Shown: piece by piece, positions 52,834-62,267 of the stretch
Layout: each line of letters opens with the position of its first letter
Numbering within the stretch: position 1 is the stretch's first letter
Source: Yunchengibacter salinarum
GTDB lineage: Bacteria; Pseudomonadota; Alphaproteobacteria; Sphingomonadales; Kordiimonadaceae
Reading direction: 5' to 3'
DNA length: 64,000 nt
NCBI RefSeq assembly: GCF_037658235.1
Contig: NZ_JBBJLN010000008.1
Span: forward strand, 1 to 64,000
Notes under the pieces: generated by a model
What the model saw: only the letters and a program-made list of their open reading frames with translations
Told to the model about the DNA's origin: nothing
The model's database searches: none
Translations under genes and position numbers: made by a program

Positions 52834-54170
52834 CGGCAGGGCGCTCCCATACAGGCGCCGGAAAGGCCGATATGCCCGCACCGGAAAAGCCGGACCCGGC
52901 ATTGCTTGATCCGGCTTTTTTGGGGCGCGCCATTCGCGCCCGCGTGCGGGCCGTGCTGAAAGCCCACGACCCGCACAATCCCGCGCTGGACCAGCGCTGG
53001 ACGGACACCACCCGCCTGGACGACCGGGATGACGGTGACGGGGCGTTGGGCCTGCAATCCGTGGCCCTGATGGATGCCGCCACGGCGGTGGCCACTCAGT
53101 GGCGGATCGACGCGGCGGGGCTGGACGACCTGTTGTTGGCCCGCCGCCGGTTCGACCAGTGGGCCGCCATCGCCGCCCGCGCACAGGCCGCCCTGCACAA
53201 ACAGGGGGGCGCCTGCGTGACGGTGGAAACATCCGGCACGACCGGGCCCGCAAAGGCCGTCACCCATCCCACCCGCCGCCTGCTGGATGAAACGGCCTTC
53301 TGGGCGGCGCATTTCCAGTCCCGCAGGCGCATCGTCGCGGCGGTGCCCGCCCATCACATTTACGGCCTGCTGTTCACCGTTTTTCTGCCGCAGGCGCTGC
53401 ATGTGCCGGTTCTTGAAGCCGACCATCAAATGCCCGGAACCCTGATCCGGGCGCTGGCACCCGGCGATCTGGTCATCGGCCACCCGGATTTCTGGCGCCG
53501 CATGGCCCGCGCATTGGCCGATGGCGCGATCGCCCTGCCCCGAAACGGGCATCAGGGCGCGGCGGGGAATGTGGCGGGGGTCACCTCCACCGCGCCGTTC
53601 GACGACGCGCTCACGGCGCCGCTTCAGGCGGCGGGGCTGGCCTTGACCGACATTGTGGGCGCCAGCGAAACCGGCGGGCTTGGCTGGCGGCCCGCGGGCG
53701 CCGCCGATTACACCCTGCTGCCCAACTGGCAGCGCCACGGCGACACGCATCTGAAAGACCGTCAGGGCCACATGACCGAGATCCCCGACCATCTGGACTG
53801 GACCGGCCCGCGCCGTTTCCGCGTGGCGGGGCGCCGCGACGGCATGGTGCAGGTGGCAGGCCATAATGTGTGCCCCGACCATGTACGGGCCGAGATATGC
53901 GCGGTGACGGGCGTGGCCGCCGCCCGCGTGACACTGGAAGACGGCCCTTACGGCGCCCGGCTTCATGCCCGCGTCACCGCCGCCACCGACCCGGCCACGG
54001 CCCCTGAAACGCCCGACACCCTGCTTGCCGCGGTGCGCGACCATCTGGCCACCCACCTGCCCGCCGCCGCCCAACCCCGCCTCAGTCTGGAGCCAGCGGA
54101 GAGCCTGGAATCAGGTGAGACTCTGGAGCCGCACCCCGCCCCGCCGGAAAAGGACACGCACACGCCATGA
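52830..54170 (+). CDS. pcl: p-coumarate:CoA ligase for the PYP chromophore
   Basis: A 446-residue AMP-forming acyl-CoA ligase, shorter than usual 4CL enzymes, as known for PYP-linked ligases. The phosphate-binding loop is ETSGTTGPAKAVTHP; AAVPAHHIYGLLFTVFLP and VGASETGGLGWR follow. The hinge/C-terminal region is RFRVAGRRDGMVQVAGHNVCPDHV. It should activate p-coumarate to p-coumaroyl-CoA, the donor that loads Cys69 of PYP. ATGA overlap with pyp before and with tal after. The role is assigned from position in pyp-pcl-tal plus family motifs; substrate choice cannot be read directly. Confidence 0.9.
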   Translation: MTAGRSHTGAGKADMPAPEKPDPALLDPAFLGRAIRARVRAVLKAHDPHNPALDQRWTDTTRLDDRDDGDGALGLQSVALMDAATAVATQWRIDAAGLDDLLLARRRFDQWAAIAARAQAALHKQGGACVTVETSGTTGPAKAVTHPTRRLLDETAFWAAHFQSRRRIVAAVPAHHIYGLLFTVFLPQALHVPVLEADHQMPGTLIRALAPGDLVIGHPDFWRRMARALADGAIALPRNGHQGAAGNVAGVTSTAPFDDALTAPLQAAGLALTDIVGASETGGLGWRPAGAADYTLLPNWQRHGDTHLKDRQGHMTEIPDHLDWTGPRRFRVAGRRDGMVQVAGHNVCPDHVRAEICAVTGVAAARVTLEDGPYGARLHARVTAATDPATAPETPDTLLAAVRDHLATHLPAAAQPRLSLEPAESLESGETLEPHPAPPEKDTHTP

Positions 54171-55717
54171 ACTGCCCCGTCATCGACCCCGGCGCCAACC
54201 TAACCCCATGGGACATCGCCGCCCTTGCCCGCCGCGCCGCCAGGGTAAACCTCGGCACGGAAACCCGCGCCCGGCTTGACCGGTCCAGCGCGGCGCTGGA
54301 CCGCATGATCGCCCGCGGCGACCTGATCTATGGCGTCACCACCGGCTTCGGGCCACTGGCCGCCCACCGGAGCCCGGCGGATCAGGCGCCGGTGCTTCAG
54401 CGCAATCTGATCTATCATCTGGCATCGGGTGTGGGGCCGCCGCTCAGCCCCCACCGCGTCCGTGCCGTGATGGCGGTGCGGCTGGCCACATTGTGCCGGG
54501 GTCATTCCGGCGTGTCGCCCGGCGTGGTGGACCTTCTGGCGACCATGCTGAACCGGGATATCCTGCCCGTGGTGCCGGAAAAGGGCACGGTGGGGGCATC
54601 CGGCGACCTGACCCCGCTGGCCCATATGGCGCTGGCCATGATGGGTGAAGGGGCCGTTCTCGGCCCCGGCGGCACGCCCCGAAACAGCGCCGCCGCGCTG
54701 GCCGACGCCGGGCTGACGCCGCTCGATCCGGCGCGGAAGGACGGCCTCGCGCTGGTCAACGGCACCGCCGCCATGACCGGACTGGCGGCACTGAACCATA
54801 CGGAAATGGCCGCATTGCTGGACCTTCAGGCGGGCCTGTCGGCGCTGGATGTGCATATCAGCCGCGCCCCGCGCGAAGCCTTTGACCCGCTGCTGGCGGA
54901 CCTGCGCCCCCATGACGGCCAGAAGCGGGCCTTCCGACGACTGAACGACCTGATCGGGCCGATTGATCCGGGGGCCACGGGCACCGTGGGCGACGGCACG
55001 GGCGCGCACCAGGCGGTGTACAGCCTGCGCTGCGTGGGTCAGGAACTGGGCGCGGCGCTGGACGTGCTGCGCTTTCACCTTGAGACAGTCAGCACCGAAA
55101 TTGCCAGCGTGACGGACAATCCGGTGCTGGACCCTGTGGCCGACCGGGTGGTGCATGGCGGCAATTTCTATGGCCAGCACGTGGCCTATGCCAGCGACAG
55201 CCTGATGATGGCCGTGGTCAAGCTGGCGGTGTTCGCGGAACGGGTCATCGCCCGGCTTACCGATGCGCGGCGCAATCCCGGCCTGCCGCCCTTTCTGACC
55301 GGCGGGCAACCGGGCATCACCAGCGGCTTCATGGGCGCACAGGTCACGGCCAGCGCGCTGGTGGCGGAAATGCGCGCCGAAGCAGTGCCCGCCTCCATCC
55401 AGTCCATTCCCACCAATGGCGACAATCAGGATGTGGTCACCATGGGCACCATTGCCGCCCGCAAGGTGAACCGGATGCTGTCAATGGCCCGGCAGATTCT
55501 GGCCATAGAGGCCATGGTGATCGCCCAGGCGGCGGAGATGTCCGGCGCCACCGACCGCGTGCCGGCGGGTCTGGCGGATCTGGTGGCGGCCATCCGCGCG
55601 CACAGCGCCGCCCTGATCGCGGATCGCCCCCTGTCGGGCGAGATCGAACGCCTGGCCGGGAATCTGGAAAGCCTGGCCCTGCCGGGCCAGCCGCTGGCCG
55701 GGCCGCCGGATCAGTAA
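54167..55717 (+). CDS. tal: tyrosine ammonia-lyase
   Basis: A 516-residue aromatic amino acid ammonia-lyase converting tyrosine to p-coumarate. The MIO prosthetic group forms from Ala144-Ser145-Gly146 in GTVGASGDLTP. Tyr55 (LIYGVTTGFG) and His84 (LIYHLASG) correspond to Tyr60 and His89 of Rhodobacter sphaeroides TAL with a constant offset of five. His at this place is the residue that favours tyrosine over phenylalanine. Histidine ammonia-lyase is thus less likely. Third gene of pyp-pcl-tal. Its stop region overlaps the stop region of convergent tamB by seven bases, leaving no room for a terminator. Confidence 0.94.
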   Translation: MNCPVIDPGANLTPWDIAALARRAARVNLGTETRARLDRSSAALDRMIARGDLIYGVTTGFGPLAAHRSPADQAPVLQRNLIYHLASGVGPPLSPHRVRAVMAVRLATLCRGHSGVSPGVVDLLATMLNRDILPVVPEKGTVGASGDLTPLAHMALAMMGEGAVLGPGGTPRNSAAALADAGLTPLDPARKDGLALVNGTAAMTGLAALNHTEMAALLDLQAGLSALDVHISRAPREAFDPLLADLRPHDGQKRAFRRLNDLIGPIDPGATGTVGDGTGAHQAVYSLRCVGQELGAALDVLRFHLETVSTEIASVTDNPVLDPVADRVVHGGNFYGQHVAYASDSLMMAVVKLAVFAERVIARLTDARRNPGLPPFLTGGQPGITSGFMGAQVTASALVAEMRAEAVPASIQSIPTNGDNQDVVTMGTIAARKVNRMLSMARQILAIEAMVIAQAAEMSGATDRVPAGLADLVAAIRAHSAALIADRPLSGEIERLAGNLESLALPGQPLAGPPDQ

Positions 55718-58700
55718 TCCCAGACCCACCGCAGCTTCAGGCTGTTGCGATTGTCGGGGCCGATTTCCGTCTCCGCCCGCAGACGGCGGGTCAGGTCCAC
55801 CTGCACCCGTGTGGCGGTTTCCTGCGTGGCGGTGTTGCTCTCCACCTCCAGATAGACATTGTTGCGGATATATTTGCCGCCTGTGAGCACCACGCCACCG
55901 TCCTCGCCCTCGCCGCCGCGCGCATTCAGCCGGTCCAGCCCAAGGGTGCTGCGCACATTTCCCATCAGGCCGCCACCACCACTTTGAAGCTGTTGCAGGG
56001 TGGCGGCAAGCTGGGCAAGCTGCACCGCCGACAGGCTGGCGGCATCACGCCCGAACAACAACCGGGCCAGCACTTCATCCTGCGGCAGGGCGGGGCTGGA
56101 TGCCACATCGAGACGGGGCGCGGATACATGGCCATTCAGGCTCAGGGTCACATCCAACCCGGTCAGGCTGGCGCGGGTCATCATGTCCAGCGTGGGATCG
56201 ATGCGCTGGCCGCCATCGAAGCCGAGCACGCCCCGTTCCAATTCAAAGCGGGTACCGGCAAAATCAAAGGTGCCGCGCAGCGCCGACAGGCTGCCGGTGA
56301 TGCGCGGCTGATCGGTGGTGCCGCGCACCTCCAGCGCCCCCTGCCATTCGCTTTCCAGGCCGCGCCCGTGCACGAAAAACCGGTTCGGTACCGAAACATC
56401 AAGCGACAGGTCTGTGCGGTGCCGGTCCACAAAGCGGGGCTGGCGCGGATCGGCGGACTCGCCGGGGCGGTTGATCTCGCGCACCTCCAGCGCCGCCACG
56501 TCCCCCTCGAACCGATTGGCCAGGGTGGCATCCACCTGTTCCGCCGTCAGACTGCCGGACAGCCGGGATCGCCCGGCGTCACGCTCATAGGACAGGTCGG
56601 CGCTGGCCACGGCGCGGGTGGCGCCGGTGTCCAGAACGCGCAGGCTGTCCGCCACGAACCGCATGGACATGGACGGCACCAGCTTGCTGTCCAGCATCAA
56701 AGTGCCCTCGCCGCCCAATGTGCCGCCACGGCCATCTTCGGCGCTCAGATCGGTGAGCCGCAGCCGCAGGGCGGGGGTCTGGTCCGCCGTTTCCGCGCCG
56801 GACGGCAGAGCCCCGCGCCCTTCCAGCCGCGCTGTCAGGCCCTCTAGCGCCAGGCCCAGCGGGCGATAGCCATAGCGCCCGCCCTGAAAGACAGCGCTGC
56901 CCTCCAACGCCGGAGCGGCCACCGTTCCAGCAAGCGTCATTTCCGCTTTCAACGTGCCCGCCAGATCATGGTCGGGGCGGCGCACCGGTGCCCAGAGCGG
57001 CGCCACCGGGCCATCCCAGCGGACATTGCCCGATACCGGCCCGGCGGACGGAAGGCCCGTCGGCCCCATGGGCCAGTCCAGCTTCACCCGGCCAAAGCCC
57101 GGCCCCGTCTCAAGGGCCGGCGCATCCCCGGCGCCCACGTCCGCAACGAGCGTGGCGCGGCCATCTTCGGCGGTCAGCCGCACCGCCACATCAAAAGGCG
57201 GCGACGTGGCCGCCACCGCGCCCAGCGCGGGAAATTCCAGCGCCTCCGCCCGCAGGCTGGCCCGGCCCGTGGGCGGGGACGCATCCGGCAGGGTCATATC
57301 CAGCGTCGCGGACAGGTTGCCGGTGGCCGAAACAGCGCCGGTGAGCGCGGACAGAAAGGCCATGGGCAGCCGCTCCACCTTCAGGCGCACCGCATCCCTT
57401 GCGCCCGCACCCTCTACGCGCCCGGTCCCCACCCGAAGGCCCGGCACGTTGAGCCGGGGACCATCGCCGCCCGGCGCCAGCCGGATCGGGGTTTCGGTGG
57501 CGATACGGGTGTCGCCGTAGCGCCCGGCCAGCGCCAGCGCCAGGTCCGGCCCGTCCACCGAAAGCCGGGCCTGGCCGTCAAAGGGGGCAAGATAGGCGCC
57601 GCTCAGGCTGATCGCCGTCAGCGCGGTGCCCGGCGGCGACGATACGGCGCTGTCCGGCTGATCCGCGCCTGCAAGGCCCACGGCCAGACGCTCGAACCTG
57701 AGCAGCCCCCGGCGCAGGCCGGTGGCCACCAGCGACCCTTCAAGCCGGGGATAGGGTGCCTCCAGGCTCAGGCGGGCATCCGCTTCGAACCGGTCGAGCC
57801 CGGCGCCCACGCCCAGATTGGTATCCAGCCCCACAAGGTTCCCTTCAAGGCCGATCACGGTGTGCCCATGGGGCTGTTCCAATGTGGCCGTCAGCGCGCC
57901 GGACCCGCTCAGCACCGGATAGCGCCCGGTGGGCTGGCCGTCCAGCGACAGGGTCAGCGCCCCCGACAGGGTCGGCGCCACGGTCATTGCCCCGCTCAGG
58001 CGCAGGCGGTCCACCGCGGCGGCAATCTCGGTGATCCGCACCGCCCCGTCCAGGCGGGTCAGCCGGGCGGAGGCGCGCAGCGGGATGGTTTCCAGTTCCC
58101 CGGTCAGGCGTATCGGGCCTTCGGGGCGGGTCAGGTCCGGCAGGGTCGCGGTCAGGCGTACCCCGGTCAGGGTGCCCAATGGCAGGGTCAGCCCGTCCAG
58201 CCGGCTTTCCAGTGACAGGCCGGGCCGGTCCAGTTGCCCGGACAGGTCCGCCGTCATCCGAACCGACCCTTCCAGTGCCAGGGGCAGGCCGGGCAAGGTC
58301 AACTCTTCCGGCAACAGCCTGAGCGCCAGATACCCGCTCAGCGCCCGATCCGCCGCCATGCGCACATCGCCGGTGAGGGATACGGCCCGTGTCTGCACGG
58401 CGATTTCGGACAGGCCAAAACCGGGTTGGTCCGTCATCAGGCGGGCCGTCATCCGAGGTGCCGCCCCCAGCACCTGATCCGCCAGCGGGCCAAGCGCCAG
58501 CCCGTCACCGGACAGGGTTAATCGAACGACACCGTCACGATTTTCCCGCGTGGTGGCAAGAAGTTGCATCCGCCCCCGGCTGTCCACGGGAAGCAGCCCC
58601 CCGGCAAAGGGCGCCAGGGCCAGATCCAGCCGCCCATCCAACTGATGCAGGCCATGATCGCTGTCGCCCCGCCCCTCGGCGCTGAACGCCACCGGGCCGC

Positions 58701-60189
58701 CGGTAACGGTCAGGTCCGCCACATGCAGCACTGGCGCCCGATCCGGCGCGGCCCAGCCGTCAAGATAGGCGGTTGTGGTCATCCGATAGGAAACCGACAG
58801 GGGCGGCGGCACATCCGGCCCCACCGGGCGCCCCGGCGATCCATTCAGGCGAAGGGCCAGATCGCCGCCCTGCCGCGCCAGCGCAAAATCCATCGCCACA
58901 TCGCGCAGATGGCCGCTGTCGGGGCCAAGCCGGGCGGCGGACAGGCTGCCGGTGAAAGGGGCCCCGTCCAGATCGCCGCTCAGCGACCCGCCGGTCAGGG
59001 CCGCCCGCAGGCGCACATCCCGCACCTGCCAGCCAGCCAGCGCGCCGCCCAGGTCCGGCCCGTCCAGATCAAGGGCAAACCGGGCGCTTTCCGGTGCCGA
59101 AGACCAGTCGCCAAAGGTGGCCCCGGCTTCCAGCCGGTGGGCGGCGCCGGTCAGCGTGGCCGTCAGGTCCGGGGTGTCATCCAGCCGGGCGGCAAGCTCA
59201 AATTCAGCGGTTTCCCGCAACAACGCGGGATAAAGGCGGGCCACATCCGCCATGCGTTCCGCCGCCGCCGGGCGCGGCACCAGCGTTCCCGCAAGGCGCA
59301 CATCCCGGCCCGCCACGGCCACATCCCCGTCAAGCCGGGCAAGCGCGCCCGCAAGGCGCACATTTCCCCGCCAGTCATGGGGTGGTCCGGCGCCGGACAG
59401 GTCCAGTTCCACGGGCGCGGTCAGGCTCAGCCCGGCCAGCCGGTCCACCAGGCCAGCCGGATGCACGGCACCCTCGGCTTTGAGCGTCAGCGGGGCGGCC
59501 CGATCCACCCGGTCAAAGACGATCGACACCCGGTCCCGCCCGTCGCCGGTGGGGCCCGGCGCCACCGACAGGCTCAACCGCGACACCGCCAGCGGACGGG
59601 CGCGGGCCTGAAGGGCGGCGCTCAGGCGAATGGTCGCGGCGCCGCGACCCGCCCCGGCCAAAAGGCCGCTCACATCCAGCGGCACATCGACCCCGTCGAT
59701 CCGGGCACTGCGGGGCAGCAGCCAGGCCAGCAGCGGCGACAGGCCGCCACCGTCATTCTCCGCTCCGGTGGCGGGAAACGCCGGCAAGCGGGTCAGCGTC
59801 GCGCCCTCGGTCTCAAGCCGGGTCACCCTGAGCGTGCGCGCGGTCAGCGCCCACGGGCGCCAGCCAAGATGGACCCGCCCGACCCGCGCGAACGCGCCGC
59901 CCCGGTCGGTGAGCGCCAACCCTTCGATCCGCACTGTTCCGAACAGGCTGCCGGACAGGCCGTCCAGCCGGATACCGGGGGTGGCGGGGGTGGCCTCCCG
60001 GCGGATTTGTGCCGCCAGCCAGCGATGCCCGGACCCGCTGTCCAGCCATATCAGGCCCGCCCCGCCCGCAACGGTCAGGGTGGCGACCAGCCCCAGCAGG
60101 GTAAGCACCAGCGCCCTTGCCACACGCCGGGCGCGGCGCAGGGCGGGGGCGTGGGGCGCATTCGGATCGGGGTCGCGGTCGGTCATCAT
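55711..60189 (-). CDS. tamB: TamB/YtfN-family translocation and lipid-transport protein (DUF490)
   Basis: A 1492-residue inner-membrane-anchored periplasmic protein. One N-terminal membrane helix (ALVLTLLGLVATLTVAGGAG, about 31-50) is followed by over 1300 residues of repetitive beta-strand sequence (recurring ...LDGLTLPLGTL..., RLxLxxP units) and the C-terminal DUF490/TamB domain with RGTFDFAGTRFELERGVLGFDG, ending in LKLRWVWDY. Proteins of this type span the periplasm as a hydrophobic groove and work with TamA in outer-membrane protein assembly and phospholipid transport. It follows tamA by 60 bases. Length is somewhat above E. coli TamB (1259). Confidence 0.92.
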   Translation of the reverse strand: MMTDRDPDPNAPHAPALRRARRVARALVLTLLGLVATLTVAGGAGLIWLDSGSGHRWLAAQIRREATPATPGIRLDGLSGSLFGTVRIEGLALTDRGGAFARVGRVHLGWRPWALTARTLRVTRLETEGATLTRLPAFPATGAENDGGGLSPLLAWLLPRSARIDGVDVPLDVSGLLAGAGRGAATIRLSAALQARARPLAVSRLSLSVAPGPTGDGRDRVSIVFDRVDRAAPLTLKAEGAVHPAGLVDRLAGLSLTAPVELDLSGAGPPHDWRGNVRLAGALARLDGDVAVAGRDVRLAGTLVPRPAAAERMADVARLYPALLRETAEFELAARLDDTPDLTATLTGAAHRLEAGATFGDWSSAPESARFALDLDGPDLGGALAGWQVRDVRLRAALTGGSLSGDLDGAPFTGSLSAARLGPDSGHLRDVAMDFALARQGGDLALRLNGSPGRPVGPDVPPPLSVSYRMTTTAYLDGWAAPDRAPVLHVADLTVTGGPVAFSAEGRGDSDHGLHQLDGRLDLALAPFAGGLLPVDSRGRMQLLATTRENRDGVVRLTLSGDGLALGPLADQVLGAAPRMTARLMTDQPGFGLSEIAVQTRAVSLTGDVRMAADRALSGYLALRLLPEELTLPGLPLALEGSVRMTADLSGQLDRPGLSLESRLDGLTLPLGTLTGVRLTATLPDLTRPEGPIRLTGELETIPLRASARLTRLDGAVRITEIAAAVDRLRLSGAMTVAPTLSGALTLSLDGQPTGRYPVLSGSGALTATLEQPHGHTVIGLEGNLVGLDTNLGVGAGLDRFEADARLSLEAPYPRLEGSLVATGLRRGLLRFERLAVGLAGADQPDSAVSSPPGTALTAISLSGAYLAPFDGQARLSVDGPDLALALAGRYGDTRIATETPIRLAPGGDGPRLNVPGLRVGTGRVEGAGARDAVRLKVERLPMAFLSALTGAVSATGNLSATLDMTLPDASPPTGRASLRAEALEFPALGAVAATSPPFDVAVRLTAEDGRATLVADVGAGDAPALETGPGFGRVKLDWPMGPTGLPSAGPVSGNVRWDGPVAPLWAPVRRPDHDLAGTLKAEMTLAGTVAAPALEGSAVFQGGRYGYRPLGLALEGLTARLEGRGALPSGAETADQTPALRLRLTDLSAEDGRGGTLGGEGTLMLDSKLVPSMSMRFVADSLRVLDTGATRAVASADLSYERDAGRSRLSGSLTAEQVDATLANRFEGDVAALEVREINRPGESADPRQPRFVDRHRTDLSLDVSVPNRFFVHGRGLESEWQGALEVRGTTDQPRITGSLSALRGTFDFAGTRFELERGVLGFDGGQRIDPTLDMMTRASLTGLDVTLSLNGHVSAPRLDVASSPALPQDEVLARLLFGRDAASLSAVQLAQLAATLQQLQSGGGGLMGNVRSTLGLDRLNARGGEGEDGGVVLTGGKYIRNNVYLEVESNTATQETATRVQVDLTRRLRAETEIGPDNRNSLKLRWVWDY

Positions 60190-60249
60190 GGTCCTTTATG
60201 GCACCCGCGATCCCTGCCGGGCGCGGATGGTGCATCACAAGCTCTGGCC

Positions 60250-62097
60250 CTAGAAACTCTGCCCCAGAGACACATAGAAAAACACGTCGCTGCTGGCCTC
60301 ATTGCGCGACAGGGGTACGGCCACATCCAGCCGGATCGGCGCGAAACTGGTATAATATCGCAGGCCCAGACCGGCGCCCCACTGGAAATCCTTCAAGCTG
60401 GGAATCCGGTCCCGCTGCACGCTGCCGCCCTCCACAAATGGCACCAGGCCATAGGACTCGCCAATGCGCCAGCGCAGCTCCGCCCCCAATTCCGCCACCG
60501 ATCGGCCACCCAGCGGCGTGCCATCATCCGCCAGCGGCCCAATGCCCTGATAGCGAAAGCCCCGCACGGAACCGCCGCCCCCGGCAAAGAAGCGCCGGGC
60601 TTCGGGCAGCCGATCCAGCCGGGGCGCGAAAATATTGCCCAGCCGCCCGCGCACGGCGGCCACCAGGCGGCCATCGCCGGTGAGGTTCTGATAGGCGGAG
60701 GCGGTGGCCTCGGTCTTGAGAAACAGAAAGCTCTCATCCAGAGCCACCAGGCCGGGACGCACCTCCAGCCGGGCGCGCACACCGGAAATCGGGTCGAACA
60801 GATTGGATGTGCCGTCATACATGGCGGACAGCGGCACCCCGAAGGTGGTGAATTCCCGGCGGCCTTCCGCCCGGTCCACCTGCTCCAGGTCCCCCACCAG
60901 CGAAAGGGTGGCCTTCAGACGCGGCGTGAAGCGCCGTTCCAGCCCCACGGCGGCGGTAAAGGCCCGCTGTTCAAAGGCATTGGTATCTTCCCGCGCCAGT
61001 GCCAGTTCCAGCAACAGATCCTGGTCGAACCGCAGGAAATGCGGCTTGGTAAGCGCCAGGTCCAGGCCCTGCTCCACCTCCGACAGGGTAAGACCGGCGC
61101 GGAACCGCTCCCCACGGCCCAGCAGATTGCGGTGTTGCCAGCTTGTTGTCAGCCCGAAACCTTCCCCGGTGGCAAAGCCCGCGCCCACGCTGATGGTGCG
61201 GTGGTCCGCCTCCTCCAGCGCCACCACCACCGGCGCCGGCATGGCATCATCCCCTGAGGCGGGCTCCGCGGCCTCAAGGTCCGCGTCTTCGCCTGCCGCC
61301 GGGTCGGGCGGCGGCACGAGCACGGAACGGAACAGATTGAGCGCGGTCAGTCGCCTTTTGAGCGCGGCGACCTTCCGGCGGTCATACAGCGCGCCCTGCT
61401 CGAACGGGATAACGCGCGTCAGATAGTCCGCCTCCACGCTTTCCAGGCCCGTAAAGCGCACCGGCCCGAAGGCAAGCCGCGGCCCGCTGTTCAGCCGATA
61501 GCTGACGATGCCGTGTTCATGGGCGTGATCCACCAGCACATCCCGCCCGGTGACGCGCGCCAGCGGATAGCCCTGCTCGCCCAGCCGGGAGACCAGCGTA
61601 TTTTCCGCCGCCACCACATGATCCGCCCTGAGCGGCCCATCCACCTGAAGGGAAAGCGCCTGCTTCAGCCGCGCGATCAGGGCATCCTCCAGTGAAGGGC
61701 CGACAAAGCTGAAACGCACATCCCTCACGGTGAAGCGCGGGCCGGGGGAAATTTGGTAGATCACGGCAAGGCCGGATTGCCGCCGGTCGAAACGATGGCC
61801 GACCGTGGCGCCGTAATAGCCCTCGGCACGGAGCACACGCTCCATCCGCGCCACATCGCCGATCGCCCGCCGTTCCAGCACGGTCAGCGGAGCCTTGCCG
61901 TCGCCGCGCACCCGACTCAGCGTTTTCAGCCGCTTGACCAGCGCGGCGGGCAGGTCCCCGGTTTCGAACAGGGTTCTGGCCTGCCAGTCCCGTTCCAGTG
62001 GCCCCTGCGCCGCGGCACCGGGGGCACCGGGCATCGGGGCAGGCATCCAGAAGACGAGCGGGACCAGCGCCAACAGCAATGGCAGGCGAAAATGCAC
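60250..62097 (-). CDS. tamA: TamA, Omp85-family outer-membrane protein
   Basis: A 615-residue Omp85 protein. The signal peptide covers about residues 1-31 (LLLALVPLVFWMPAPMPGAPG). POTRA domains occupy about 35-270 (GLAVIYQISPGPRFTVRDVRF; YRLNSGPRLAFGPVRFTGL). A 16-strand barrel follows, with FFAGGGGSVRGFRYQGIGP, the VRGF motif of loop 6 conserved in Omp85 proteins. It ends in VSLGQSF with a terminal Phe, as expected for an outer-membrane protein recognised by Bam. With TamB it forms the translocation and assembly module. First gene of tamA-tamB. Confidence 0.92.
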   Translation of the reverse strand: MHFRLPLLLALVPLVFWMPAPMPGAPGAAAQGPLERDWQARTLFETGDLPAALVKRLKTLSRVRGDGKAPLTVLERRAIGDVARMERVLRAEGYYGATVGHRFDRRQSGLAVIYQISPGPRFTVRDVRFSFVGPSLEDALIARLKQALSLQVDGPLRADHVVAAENTLVSRLGEQGYPLARVTGRDVLVDHAHEHGIVSYRLNSGPRLAFGPVRFTGLESVEADYLTRVIPFEQGALYDRRKVAALKRRLTALNLFRSVLVPPPDPAAGEDADLEAAEPASGDDAMPAPVVVALEEADHRTISVGAGFATGEGFGLTTSWQHRNLLGRGERFRAGLTLSEVEQGLDLALTKPHFLRFDQDLLLELALAREDTNAFEQRAFTAAVGLERRFTPRLKATLSLVGDLEQVDRAEGRREFTTFGVPLSAMYDGTSNLFDPISGVRARLEVRPGLVALDESFLFLKTEATASAYQNLTGDGRLVAAVRGRLGNIFAPRLDRLPEARRFFAGGGGSVRGFRYQGIGPLADDGTPLGGRSVAELGAELRWRIGESYGLVPFVEGGSVQRDRIPSLKDFQWGAGLGLRYYTSFAPIRLDVAVPLSRNEASSDVFFYVSLGQSF

Positions 62098-62267
62098 GGA
62101 CAGGGACTCTCCGGTTCAATATGGGGACGCCAGCACGTTCGCTTGTCAGCCTAACCGTGGCCAGCGGCGAACAAAAGACATTCAGGGGGCAAAGATGGAC
62201 ACAATTATGACCGCACTGCCCCGTCATCTTCATGAAACAGGGGGCGCACCACAGCACGGCGGGCGGA

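Noticed and set aside
58564..61257. 897-codon plus-strand frame opposite tamB and tamA
   Set aside because: Spans two clear minus-strand genes and their gap, low complexity, no start signal; a composition artefact.
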